A DNA stretch of 64,000 nucleotides from Vibrio nitrifigilis. GTDB lineage: Bacteria; Pseudomonadota; Gammaproteobacteria; Enterobacterales; Vibrionaceae. A program made the position numbers and the translations under genes. How positions within the stretch are numbered: position 1 is the stretch's first letter; each line of letters starts with the position of its first letter. Location of the stretch: the NCBI RefSeq assembly GCF_015686695.1, contig NZ_JADPMR010000004.1, positions 310,001 to 374,000 on the forward strand, written 5' to 3'. A model generated the notes under the pieces. That model saw nothing but the letters and a program-made list of their open reading frames with translations. It made no database searches and had not been told where the DNA came from. Shown here piece after piece: positions 33,996-42,490 of the stretch.

Positions 33996-34955
33996 TTAGG
34001 TTTGTTCGTTGGTTTGATAGTTTTTTTGTTTTGCTTTTTTCAGCATTAATGTCAGTCCTGACGCGACAATCATTAAACCACCGATTAAAGTCGCTGATGT
34101 CGGGATCTCGTCAAACCACCAATAACCCACTAAACACGCAAAAACAATTTGAAAGTAAAACAGCGGTGCAAGATAGCTCGCTTCTGCAACTTGCATCGCT
34201 TTGATTAAACAAAATTGTGAAATGATGGTAACGGTTGGCACTGCGAGAAGGTAGGGCCAATCTTGCCACTCTGGCATTTTCCACCATTCTGGATTAATAC
34301 CAAGCAGTAATGTTGATACTAATCCTAAGATACTAAATGTATTAATAAAAATGGAAATAAATTGTACATTACCATTAATCATTTTGGTCGCTAAGTTATA
34401 ACCCGTTGCTGCAAATACGATAAGCAGTGGCAATAAATACATCCAGTCAAAGGTTGTCGATAACCCAGGTTGCAGTATCACCATCACCCCACTAAAACCA
34501 AGCACAGTTGAAATGATGCGTCGTGAAGACATAGCTTCTTTAAAAAATACAATGCCAGCAATCATGTACGCAACTGGGCCAAGTTGAGCGATCATAATGT
34601 AAGTGTTTAATGGAATGACTTTTAATGCGACGACAGAGGCGAGTGCACAAAACAAAAACAGTGCAGATCGAACAATCAGCCAGCGTTCAGTGGCTTTTAT
34701 CGCGATAACAAATTCTTTGCGCAGAAAGACGAACATCAGCACGGCGGGGATCGCAAACCGAAACCACAAGATTTCCATCGGATGGTAATCGTGCTGCATT
34801 AGGTATTTGTCTGAGCTGTCTTTGATAGTAAGTGTGAAGGTGGCAAGCAATACAAGTAATGCGCCGAGTGTATTATTATGTTTTGTATTCACAGATAATT
34901 GAATTTTGTTCGTATAAAGTTGAATTATGTTATCAGCTATTTCACTGATATTCAT
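33996..34955 (-). CDS. DMT-superfamily (EamA domain) transporter
   Basis: 319 residues with ten predicted membrane helices in two EamA repeats (LMQHDYHPMEILWFRFAIPA and GYNLATKMINGN, then a second-repeat end MIVASGLTLMLKKAKQ). A non-hydrophobic 28-residue N-terminal extension precedes the first helix and no good ribosome-binding site was seen at the first ATG, so the true start may be a later GTG. It is a small-metabolite exporter of unknown substrate. Confidence 0.88.
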   Translation of the reverse strand: MNISEIADNIIQLYTNKIQLSVNTKHNNTLGALLVLLATFTLTIKDSSDKYLMQHDYHPMEILWFRFAIPAVLMFVFLRKEFVIAIKATERWLIVRSALFLFCALASVVALKVIPLNTYIMIAQLGPVAYMIAGIVFFKEAMSSRRIISTVLGFSGVMVILQPGLSTTFDWMYLLPLLIVFAATGYNLATKMINGNVQFISIFINTFSILGLVSTLLLGINPEWWKMPEWQDWPYLLAVPTVTIISQFCLIKAMQVAEASYLAPLFYFQIVFACLVGYWWFDEIPTSATLIGGLMIVASGLTLMLKKAKQKNYQTNEQT

Positions 34956-35102
34956 GCGTGAAGCTGAGTGGTTTTTTGTCGTTTTTAGCGGTTATGTGAC
35001 GTCAGTCATACATCTACTTATCCAGTGAATATCTATCTTAACTCGCAAAATTCGAGGCAGTGGACAAATATTTGACCACATAGTGAGGAAATTCGTGGAT
35101 TT

Positions 35103-35189
35103 ATGAAGCAAAAACGACCTGTTGTGCCAAAATTAACCTATCTTATTAATCAAGTATATGAAGAGTTCGGATTAGGATTGGCTCGGTAA
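35103..35189 (+). CDS. Possible 28-residue leader peptide ahead of the GAF-PAS-GGDEF gene
   Basis: The ORF reads MKQKRPVVPKLTYLINQVYE and ends ...FGLGLAR. It stops 5 bases before the ATG-ATG of the GGDEF gene, which itself lacks a ribosome-binding site at normal distance, so its translation could be coupled to this ORF. GAGGAA lies about 12 bases before the small ORF's start. There is no homology claim. It could be chance. Confidence 0.35.
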   Translation: MKQKRPVVPKLTYLINQVYEEFGLGLAR

Positions 35190-35194
35190 ACTGA

Positions 35195-37054
35195 ATGATG
35201 ATTAAACCCTCTGATTATTCTGCGGTGTATAAAGAAGCGCTGGCGCAATTAAAAACGGCTAGTGTGGAGCAGTTGCCCGAATTGCAGTCTTTGATTAAGG
35301 TCACTGCTGATACCTTCAATTGCCCAATGGCAACGTTATCTCTATGTGATGACCATGCTAATAATCCTACCCAAATTTTTATTTCCTCAGTCGGTATTGA
35401 AGAAAAGGGCATTGATAGCCCCAATTCGTTTGGTCGTTATATTGTTAACAACAAACAGCGCCTAGTGGTACAAGATGCCGTCAAAGACCCTCGCTTTAAA
35501 GATAATCCGTATGTGCAAAAAGAAATGATTCGGTCTTGTGCTGGCTTTCCTATTTGCATTGACCCGGAGGTGGTTGTCGGCTCTCTAAATGTGTTTGATA
35601 ATCAAATCCGTGAGTTTGATGATAATGATATCGAACAACTAGGTCGCTTAGCTCAAATTGTTGAAGGGTTACTTCGGTCAAATCTTAATTACCTTCAAGC
35701 TAAGATTGCTTTTGAGGAAGTGGAATTTCAGCGTGTTTTGCTGGCGAGAAAAGAAGAGCTATTTAACGAGCTAGAAAAGGTGTCCGGTGTTGGTGGTTGG
35801 GAATACGACATGGAAAGCGATGAGCTGGTATGGACCAAGCAGACTCGCGAAATCGTCGGGGTTGAAGCGGATTTTGTACCAACACTCACCAGTGGTTTTG
35901 ATTATTTTGCACCGGAGGCTCGTGACATTATTGAAGAAACGGTAAACCGAGCAATGGTCACTGATGGTAAGTGGTCGAGTGAACTGCCGTTTATTAATGC
36001 AAAAGGTAGACACATGTGGGTGAGAACCACAGGGCAAGGTATCTATAAACAAGGAAAAATGTGTCGTTTGATTGGCTCTTTTCAAGATGTGTCAGAGCGT
36101 AAGTTTATCGAACAGAAGATGAATGAAAACGAGCGGTTGATGCAATCACAAAATAGTGAGTTATCGGCCATTGTGGCCAATATTCCTAATGGGGTAGCGG
36201 TTTATGATGCACGTGGTTTGCTCAAGTATTGGAACGAACAACATATTAAGGTTTATCGTAAAGAGTCTTCTCAAATGAAAGTCAGAAACTCATTTCGAGA
36301 GTTTCTACGCACTCGTTACGAACGACAAGAAACGGCAGATAGTCCTGATGAACTAATGGAAAGAATGTACGACGCTTTTGATGCCAGTGAAACACTGCGC
36401 ACCATCTATTACTTAAAATCGGGTGAAATCGTTGAAGCATTGTATAGCCAGTTGCCAGACCGAGGATGGATCATCACATCGGAAGATATTACGGCTCAGG
36501 AGCGCAGCCGAGAAGAAATCGAATATGCCGCACACCATGACATTTTAACGGGTTTAGCAAACCGTACCCGTTTTAATCATTATGGCGATACACTGATGTC
36601 TGCAAAAGAGTCGGGTGAGTGTCAGCATCTGCTAATGTTAATTGATTTAGACCTTTTCAAGGAAGTGAACGATACCTACGGTCACTCCGCTGGTGACGAT
36701 GTACTTAAAGAAGTCGCTAAACGGCTATTTAAAGAGGTCGAGATTGACGATTTAGCCTGCCGGTTTGGGGGAGATGAATTTGCCATAATCTTGAGTGGGC
36801 AAAACGAGATTATTAAACGTGCTGAAAGTGTAGCGAAGAATATTGTCAAGGCGATTGCTCAGCCATTTTATGTGGCGGAGCACGAACTTACGATTGGTAT
36901 TAGTATCGGCATGTGTGTGATTGCCAGACAAGACAGTAAGTTAAATGAAGCTCTAAAACACGCCGATATTGCTTTGTATGCAGTAAAAAATGCCGGTCGT
37001 AATGGTTATCGCTTTTATGACCCATCTATGGTTGATGATAGACGAGAAAAATAA
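35195..37054 (+). CDS. GAF-PAS-PAS-GGDEF protein (probable diguanylate cyclase)
   Basis: 619 residues, soluble. The GAF domain (about 25-165) is of the kind preceding bacterial cyclases (FNCPMATLSLCDD, CAGFPI). A PAC/PAS region (about 190-300: GGWEYDMESDELVWTKQTRE) and a second PAS (about 320-430: PNGVAVYDARGLLKYWNEQH) follow. The GGDEF domain (about 445-610) has LTGLANRTRF, LIDLDLFKEVND and catalytic RFGGDEFAIIL. No RxxD I-site is visible. It would make c-di-GMP under control of small-molecule or redox ligands. A terminator-like hairpin follows. Confidence 0.94.
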   Translation: MMIKPSDYSAVYKEALAQLKTASVEQLPELQSLIKVTADTFNCPMATLSLCDDHANNPTQIFISSVGIEEKGIDSPNSFGRYIVNNKQRLVVQDAVKDPRFKDNPYVQKEMIRSCAGFPICIDPEVVVGSLNVFDNQIREFDDNDIEQLGRLAQIVEGLLRSNLNYLQAKIAFEEVEFQRVLLARKEELFNELEKVSGVGGWEYDMESDELVWTKQTREIVGVEADFVPTLTSGFDYFAPEARDIIEETVNRAMVTDGKWSSELPFINAKGRHMWVRTTGQGIYKQGKMCRLIGSFQDVSERKFIEQKMNENERLMQSQNSELSAIVANIPNGVAVYDARGLLKYWNEQHIKVYRKESSQMKVRNSFREFLRTRYERQETADSPDELMERMYDAFDASETLRTIYYLKSGEIVEALYSQLPDRGWIITSEDITAQERSREEIEYAAHHDILTGLANRTRFNHYGDTLMSAKESGECQHLLMLIDLDLFKEVNDTYGHSAGDDVLKEVAKRLFKEVEIDDLACRFGGDEFAIILSGQNEIIKRAESVAKNIVKAIAQPFYVAEHELTIGISIGMCVIARQDSKLNEALKHADIALYAVKNAGRNGYRFYDPSMVDDRREK

Positions 37055-37082
37055 CCCATAACGAGTACCGTTATGGGCCTTT
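37055..37082 (+). terminator. Terminator after the GAF-PAS-GGDEF gene
   Basis: CCCATAACG and CGTTATGGG form a perfect 9-bp stem around AGTAC. The following T-tract is short. Confidence 0.6.
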
Positions 37083-37107
37083 GTGACTAAAAAAGAGGTC
37101 GTTTTAT

Positions 37108-37950
37108 TTAATGTGGCATTAACGTATCAATATCTTTTTGTGTCGGTGCTTGGAAATTATATTTCTTTAATAACGCCGCATATTCAGGTGTTTGTTTGAA
37201 TTTTGCCAATCCATTTTCTAACGCTGTACGGACTTCGTCATTGCCTTTCTTCACACCAAATCCATTTAATACTGGGTAAAGCAGGCTATCCGATGAAATT
37301 ACCACACGATTGCCCAGTTTTTGTACCACACCTCGAGCGACTGCCGCATCAGTAATTTGTGCCTCTACTGCGCCAGATAACATGGCTTGAGTGGTTTGTG
37401 GATCGGTTGGGTATTCACTGATAGAGATAGGTTTTAGACCGTTTGCGACACAGTGCTCTTTGGACAGTTTCTGAATTTGCTGCAGCCAAGATGTACCAGC
37501 CATAGAACCGATCTTATGACCACAAAAATCTTCAGGAACTTTCGGTTGATAAGCGCTGCCTTTGATTGACAAGATCGATTCGCCACTTTTCAAATAGGGG
37601 ATCATATCAATCACTTTCATACGATCTTTGGTGATGTACATCGATGAGTTAGTAATGTCAAAACGATTTCCGCGCAATCCTGGGATAAGGTTTGCCCAGC
37701 GTGTGTCCACTGTCACGGCAGTTTTGCCCATGACTTTAGCCAATCCATCTAAAAATTCGATGTCGAATCCAGCTGGAACATTGTCTTTCATATATTCATA
37801 AGGGAAGAAAGTAACATCTGAACCCGCAATGATTTTATCCTGCTGCTTGAATGCAAATGCGCTGGTGGCTGTTAAAGACAACAAGACCGAAAGGCTGCTT
37901 GTTGCGATGATCTTGGTGAATTTACGTGTCTTAAGAGATGTGACGTTCAT
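37108..37950 (-). CDS. Polar-amino-acid-type ABC importer binding protein (copy 1)
   Basis: The start is set at 37950 (MNVTSLKTRKFTK), with AAAGGA 6 bases upstream, rather than 37965; 280 residues. It has a signal peptide with cleavage near SAFAFK and an SBP family 3 fold (IIAGSDVTFFPYEYM, PAGFDIEFLDGLAK, DTRWANLIPGLRGNRFDI). It is about 70% identical by eye to the protein at 38809-39654, with a class II aldolase gene between them, so the pair arose by local duplication. It delivers an amino-acid-like substrate to the fused permease-ATPase at 40569. Having two versions suggests two related substrates or affinities. Confidence 0.93.
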   Translation of the reverse strand: MNVTSLKTRKFTKIIATSSLSVLLSLTATSAFAFKQQDKIIAGSDVTFFPYEYMKDNVPAGFDIEFLDGLAKVMGKTAVTVDTRWANLIPGLRGNRFDITNSSMYITKDRMKVIDMIPYLKSGESILSIKGSAYQPKVPEDFCGHKIGSMAGTSWLQQIQKLSKEHCVANGLKPISISEYPTDPQTTQAMLSGAVEAQITDAAVARGVVQKLGNRVVISSDSLLYPVLNGFGVKKGNDEVRTALENGLAKFKQTPEYAALLKKYNFQAPTQKDIDTLMPH

Positions 37951-38017
37951 AATGATTCCTTTCATTAGCGTGTGATCTACAGTACAGGGTTATTCAAATG
38001 GTATAAAAATGGCATGA

Positions 38018-38749
38018 TTAATCCATAAATGAAGGATCAATGGTCGCGATCAGTTGTTTCATTTCTTCAAAATGTTGTTTAGAAAAGTCAGTGATTTTTT
38101 CCCAATCTTGAGCGGTCTTTTCTGCGACTTCATCGGATAATACTTTTAGAGGTTGCCCAGTCGATCTGGCTGCAACTAAGATTTGGCATGCGCGCTCAAG
38201 CGTCCAAATGTCATCGAACGCAACACCAATATCATTACCTGCGACCATCACGCCATGATTACCCATCAGCAAGCGAGTATTATCTTTCAATAGCCCAGCT
38301 AAACGCGCGCCTTCTTCAGTGGTATCAGCCATACCGCCATACATGGTATCAACGGAAACACGGTTAAAATAACGTGCCGTATTTTGATCGATAGGGGTAA
38401 TGGTTGGATTCTCAAGCGCTGAGATAGCCGTGGTATATACCGGATGAAGGTGAAGGACGACGCGAACATCTGGCAATAAACGATGAATTTGACCATGAAT
38501 CGACATTGCAGTCGGGTCAACATCATTACGTGAGGCATTATTGGGGTCGTCGGCATTGAGTAGCAATAGATCGCTGGCTTTAATTCGTGAAAAGTGCATC
38601 CATTTAGGATTAAGCAAAAATTGCTTACCATCCGGTGACACTGCAGCACTAAAATGGTTAGCAACTGCTTCGTGCATTCCTAAGTGAGCGATGATGCGAA
38701 AGGTAGCCGCAAGATCAATGCGTGTCTGTTCTTCTAGCGTTAGTGACAT
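38018..38749 (-). CDS. Class II aldolase/adducin-family protein
   Basis: 243 residues, one AraD/FucA-type domain. Zinc-binding histidines are visible in VVLHLHPVYTT and the third in LLMGNHGVMVAG; the N-terminal motif ANHFSAAVSPDGKQFLLNPK is usual. Related enzymes are fuculose- and ribulose-phosphate lyases/epimerases, but many family members in amino-acid operons decarboxylate or cleave non-sugar hydroxy compounds. It sits between the two binding-protein genes on the minus strand, so it probably acts late in the pathway that uses the imported compound (inference). Confidence 0.92.
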   Translation of the reverse strand: MSLTLEEQTRIDLAATFRIIAHLGMHEAVANHFSAAVSPDGKQFLLNPKWMHFSRIKASDLLLLNADDPNNASRNDVDPTAMSIHGQIHRLLPDVRVVLHLHPVYTTAISALENPTITPIDQNTARYFNRVSVDTMYGGMADTTEEGARLAGLLKDNTRLLMGNHGVMVAGNDIGVAFDDIWTLERACQILVAARSTGQPLKVLSDEVAEKTAQDWEKITDFSKQHFEEMKQLIATIDPSFMD

Positions 38750-38761
38750 AGTTTGCTTCCT

Positions 38762-38795
38762 TTAAAAATGCTCAGCCTAACAATAAGGCTGAGCA
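38762..38795 (-). terminator. Attenuating terminator between binding protein copy 2 and the aldolase gene
   Basis: TGCTCAGCCT and AGGCTGAGCA form a perfect 10-bp stem. Read on the minus strand it is followed by TTTTTAAA. It probably raises binding-protein mRNA relative to downstream genes. Confidence 0.75.
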
Positions 38796-38808
38796 ATCAG
38801 TGCAGTAG

Positions 38809-39654
38809 TTACTGTTTTGGCATGAGTTGTTTAATGTCTTCTGCCGATGGAGATTGAGCATTGTATTTGGCAAATAACGCCTTGTACTCAGGTGTCTGAC
38901 TGAACTTTTTGATACCCGCCGTGAGCGCTTCACGGACGTCATCATTGCCTTTTTTCACACCAATGCCGTTAAGAACCGGATAGAGTAATTTCTCGGAGCT
39001 AATGACGACACGAGACCCAAGTTTCTTCACCACACCCTGAGCAACGGCGGCATCAGTAATTTGCGCTTCTACCGCATGTGACAACATCGCTTGAGTTGCT
39101 TGAGGGTCAGTTGGATATTCGCTGATACTGATAGGTTTTAAACCTTTTGCTTCACAGTAATTGACGGAAAGATCTTTCATCTGTTTCAGCCAAGCGGTAC
39201 CCGCTTGAGAACCGATTTTATGGCCACAAAAGTCTTCCGCTACTTTAGGCTGGTAATCTGCCCCTTTAATTGACAAAATTGACTCACCTGTTTTTAGATA
39301 AGGAATCATGTCGATGACTTTGAGTCTATCTGGCGTGATGTACATGGCTGAGTTGAGAATATCAAACCGACCACCTCTCAAACCCGGAATGAGATTGGCC
39401 CATCGAGTATCAACTTCAACTGCGGTTCTTCCCATCGTTTTAGCAAGACCATCAATAAACTCGATATCAAAACCAGCTGGTTTACCTTTATCCATATACT
39501 CGTAGGGATAAAAAGTAATATCTGATCCTGCAATGAGCTTGTCTGGCGTTTTGAATGCCAACGCATTCATCGAAGTCATAGCCAGAAAAGAGCACACTCC
39601 ACCCATCATTGTTCGGCGCACGACAGTGGTTAACGTATTAGACACAAACGACAT
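38809..39654 (-). CDS. Polar-amino-acid-type ABC importer binding protein (copy 2)
   Basis: 281 residues, signal peptide with cleavage near NALAFK, SBP family 3. It has the same core as copy 1, including PAGFDIEFIDGLAK, DTRWANLIPGLRGGRFDI and AVEAQITDAAVAQGVV. A CxxxxxxxCxxK pair of cysteines (in EDFCGHK and VNYCEAK) is shared by both copies and may form a disulfide. It is followed by a terminator hairpin on the minus strand, which would make it the more abundant of the two. It lies 21 bases downstream of the PhyH gene. Confidence 0.93.
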   Translation of the reverse strand: MSFVSNTLTTVVRRTMMGGVCSFLAMTSMNALAFKTPDKLIAGSDITFYPYEYMDKGKPAGFDIEFIDGLAKTMGRTAVEVDTRWANLIPGLRGGRFDILNSAMYITPDRLKVIDMIPYLKTGESILSIKGADYQPKVAEDFCGHKIGSQAGTAWLKQMKDLSVNYCEAKGLKPISISEYPTDPQATQAMLSHAVEAQITDAAVAQGVVKKLGSRVVISSEKLLYPVLNGIGVKKGNDDVREALTAGIKKFSQTPEYKALFAKYNAQSPSAEDIKQLMPKQ

Positions 39655-39675
39655 AATTATTCCTTTAATGGCAAA

Positions 39676-40548
39676 TTAAGCTGAAACGGTATCAGTTCCT
39701 GCTTGTTGTTCAAAAAACGATGCACCTTTAGGCTTTTGAGGTAGGCGAAGTTCGTTTTCAGTACAACGGATTTTGCCACTTGAAGAGCCTGCGACGAGAG
39801 TGCCTGCATGTTGACTTGGTAATGGGTTTTCACATAGTGGTAACGCATCTTCTGCAGCGTATACACAGATGTAAAGGGTGCGAGGATCGTCGGTGTTATT
39901 TGGGCTTGATGCATGTAGTAAACGAGTATGCATAAAGCAGACACTACCTGATACGCCGGCGCATGAAATTGGATTCTGACAATGCTCTTTTTCTACATCG
40001 TCACTGATCACGCCCGTAAATTGATCATCATTCCAGTGGGAGAATAGCGGCCCTTTATGACTACCTGGAATCACTTGCAATGGTCCATTTTCAGCTGTGA
40101 CGTCGCTGATCATGATCAGACAAGTAACTAAGTCATCATTACTGTGTGGCGTAAAAGGAAAATCCTGATGCCATTTTACTTCTGTTGCAGTATGCGGCAG
40201 CTTAGAGTTAATTTTGCTGTGATGTAAGCGCGCACCTTGGCTGCCGACCAACTGGCCTGCGATTTTTGCTACTTTAGACGTTAACGCCATATTTCGATAA
40301 GCATCCGAAATATCCGTTGGTGAAGTAACACGACGTAGTGATGGGTGCTCTGCGCTGTGATCGCTTTCAATATCGAAACGTGCACGACCATCAAGTGTTT
40401 CTCCCCATGGTTGTTCATGTTGGCGACTATCTTGCACCCATTGATCAAAATCTTGTTGTAAAGAAGCGATTTCTTCTGGGGTTAGAACATTTTCTACAAC
40501 CAAAAATCCGTTTTTTTGATACTGTTCAACTTGTGATTGCTCGATCAT
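39676..40548 (-). CDS. Phytanoyl-CoA dioxygenase (PhyH)-family Fe(II)/2-oxoglutarate oxygenase
   Basis: 290 residues, the usual family length. The facial triad is visible: H127 and D129 in KWHQDFPF, H212 in TRLLHASSPN, and the 2-oxoglutarate-binding R223 in DDPRTLY. Bacterial PhyH members hydroxylate small molecules (for example ectoine), so hydroxylation of the imported compound or an N-demethylation-like oxidation is likely (inference). It is encoded between the ABC permease-ATPase (21 bases upstream) and binding protein genes, clearly one operon. Its start has AGGAGG upstream. Confidence 0.93.
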   Translation of the reverse strand: MIEQSQVEQYQKNGFLVVENVLTPEEIASLQQDFDQWVQDSRQHEQPWGETLDGRARFDIESDHSAEHPSLRRVTSPTDISDAYRNMALTSKVAKIAGQLVGSQGARLHHSKINSKLPHTATEVKWHQDFPFTPHSNDDLVTCLIMISDVTAENGPLQVIPGSHKGPLFSHWNDDQFTGVISDDVEKEHCQNPISCAGVSGSVCFMHTRLLHASSPNNTDDPRTLYICVYAAEDALPLCENPLPSQHAGTLVAGSSSGKIRCTENELRLPQKPKGASFFEQQAGTDTVSA

Positions 40549-40568
40549 AAATCCTCCTTGAGCTTGGT

Positions 40569-42089
40569 TTAAGCAAGAGAAACATCTTTCAGGAATGTTT
40601 CTACACGCGGGTTGTGCCCTTGGCGTAAGACTTCTGGGCTGTCATCACACACGACACGACCTTGTTCCATAAATACGATTCTGTCTGAGACTTTAAATGC
40701 GAAGTTCATTTCATGAGTCACAATGACCATTGTGATTCCTTCGCTGGCTAAATCTTCGATAACCTGTAGGACTTCATTGACTTTTTCTGGATCAAGCGCC
40801 GAGGTTGGCTCATCAAATAGCATAATTTGCGGACGCATCATCAATGCGCGGGCAATCGCCACTCGTTGCTGTTGACCACCAGATAATTGATGTGGGTATT
40901 TCCAGGCATGTTCTAACATGCCAACCTTATCTAGCAGTTGGTAGGCTTGTAGCTCTAGGTCTTCTTTACTGCCCATTTTATGGTAGCGCGGTGCTAGCAT
41001 AAGGTTATCGAGCACTTTCATATGCGGGAAAAGGTTAAAACTTTGGAAAACCATCCCGATTTTGGTTCGATGCTCACTGTATTCCACAAAGCGAGATTTG
41101 TTATTACCAAAATGATGGTATTTCAAATAAGGGTTACCATTGAGGTGAATTTCCCCACGGTCTAGTTGCTCTAATCCATTCATTAAGCGAATTAACGTTG
41201 TTTTACCCGAGCCGGATGGCCCAATAACAGACGCAACTTGGCCTTGTTGAATGCTTAAATCCACGGCTCGTAGTACTTCCACATCATTATATGATTTATG
41301 CAGTTTTGTGGCTTGGAGCGCTGGTGCATCTATTTGCTCTGTTGGTGAGAATTTAGGTGTTGGGGCACTCTTCACCTTTTGAATGAGCGCTTCTGGTAAT
41401 GTGTGATCTTTTTGACCTTTTGTTACATCCAAAAAGTCTTCTAGTCTGTTTAGTAAAAAGTCGAACACGGTGACAATAAGGACGTAGTAAACCGCAACGG
41501 CTGCCATTGTCTCTAATACCAAGAAGTTCTGTGTATAAAGGCGTTGACCCACCATCAAAATTTCAGTTAACGAGATAACGGAAACCAGCGATGTTAATTT
41601 TACGATGGCGATGTATTCGTTTGCGAGAGCAGGCAGGGCAACCCTTAATGCTTGAGGGATAATCACCAACCATTGAATACCGGAATATTTTATACCCAGA
41701 GCTTTTGCTGCTTCACCTTGCCCTTTAGGAATCGAGAGTAAACCACCACGATGAATTTCAGCCACATAAGCACTTTCGCTCAAAACCATCGCGATTAAAC
41801 CCGCCCAAAATGGATTGGTAAGTAGGCCGCTTGTGGCTGGGAGGGCCTGAGGTAAGTTGTAGACGAATATGAGCAAAACGAGCAAAGGTAAACTGCGGAA
41901 TAGCCAAATGTAAAACTTAGCTGGTCCTCTTAGTATGCCTAACTTAGACTGTTTACCTAAGGCCAAAACAAAGCCAACAATAATGCTCAATACCCAGCTA
42001 AGGATACTGAGTTTCACCACGGTCCAACTGGCTAACCAGAAGTCAGATAAGTGAAATAAGCTGAATAAGTAGTCCCAATCAAATGACAT
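40569..42089 (-). CDS. Fused permease-ATPase of a polar-amino-acid ABC importer
   Basis: The longer frame reaches 42197, but ATG 42089 (MSFDWDYLFSL) is the likely start, with a GGTGAC-type site about 8 bases upstream; 506 residues. The N-terminal half is a HisM/GlnP-like permease (five helices, EAA loop AAKALGIKYSGIQWLVIIPQ). The C-terminal half is a GlnQ-type ATPase with Walker A GPSGSGKTT, signature LSGGQQQR and Walker B IMLFDEPTSALDPE. The two subunits are usually separate, but this fusion is known in the family. It works with the two binding proteins downstream to import an amino-acid-like compound. Confidence 0.92.
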   Translation of the reverse strand: MSFDWDYLFSLFHLSDFWLASWTVVKLSILSWVLSIIVGFVLALGKQSKLGILRGPAKFYIWLFRSLPLLVLLIFVYNLPQALPATSGLLTNPFWAGLIAMVLSESAYVAEIHRGGLLSIPKGQGEAAKALGIKYSGIQWLVIIPQALRVALPALANEYIAIVKLTSLVSVISLTEILMVGQRLYTQNFLVLETMAAVAVYYVLIVTVFDFLLNRLEDFLDVTKGQKDHTLPEALIQKVKSAPTPKFSPTEQIDAPALQATKLHKSYNDVEVLRAVDLSIQQGQVASVIGPSGSGKTTLIRLMNGLEQLDRGEIHLNGNPYLKYHHFGNNKSRFVEYSEHRTKIGMVFQSFNLFPHMKVLDNLMLAPRYHKMGSKEDLELQAYQLLDKVGMLEHAWKYPHQLSGGQQQRVAIARALMMRPQIMLFDEPTSALDPEKVNEVLQVIEDLASEGITMVIVTHEMNFAFKVSDRIVFMEQGRVVCDDSPEVLRQGHNPRVETFLKDVSLA

Positions 42090-42296
42090 AAAATCGTCAC
42101 CATTCCTTGTAATTCTAGCGATAGCTTGTTTTAGATCAAAACATCGCAACTCCAAATATGTACCAGCACTATGACCTCGGCAGTGGATAAAGCGCAATTA
42201 TAATTTTTGTCGTTTCTAGTTTAAAAAAAACTATGTTTAATGATTTTGGCTATTTAATGTTGAATATTGGGTTGGTTACTTCAAATCTAGTGCGAG

Positions 42297-42313
42297 TGCT
42301 TCTATTTGGTGCA
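42297..42313 (+). promoter_or_regulatory. Possible NtrC-type enhancer site
   Basis: TGCTTCTATTTGGTGCA matches the NtrC-site pattern TGCAC-N7-GTGCA fully on the right half and at three of five on the left. It is about 140 bases upstream of the sigma-54 promoter candidate, a typical enhancer distance. Confidence 0.35.
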
Positions 42314-42436
42314 GGTGGATGTTACGAAGGATTAATTAATTATCATCAACGTGTTGCATTAATTGGGCAAAACTATCGTTTTATAGTCCTTTTAAAACAT
42401 AAGGTTAACGTTTTTAAATAAGTGTTAAATTTCGAG

Positions 42437-42452
42437 TGGCATGTCAATTGCT
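42437..42452 (+). promoter_or_regulatory. Candidate sigma-54 promoter (-24/-12)
   Basis: TGGCATGTCAATTGCT keeps the invariant GG and GC with correct spacing and matches TGGCAC-N5-TTGCW at all but one base. It lies 38 bases before the LysR gene at 42491 and directs transcription toward the plus-strand arm of the island. Confidence 0.55.
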
Positions 42453-42490
42453 GACTAAAGATGGAGTTAAAGTCGTAAAGCAGGTGAACG

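Noticed and set aside
42233..42421. Plus-strand 62-codon open frame in the divergent island promoter region
   Set aside because: No ribosome site and no recognisable protein; it would cover the NtrC-like site. Kept as non-coding.
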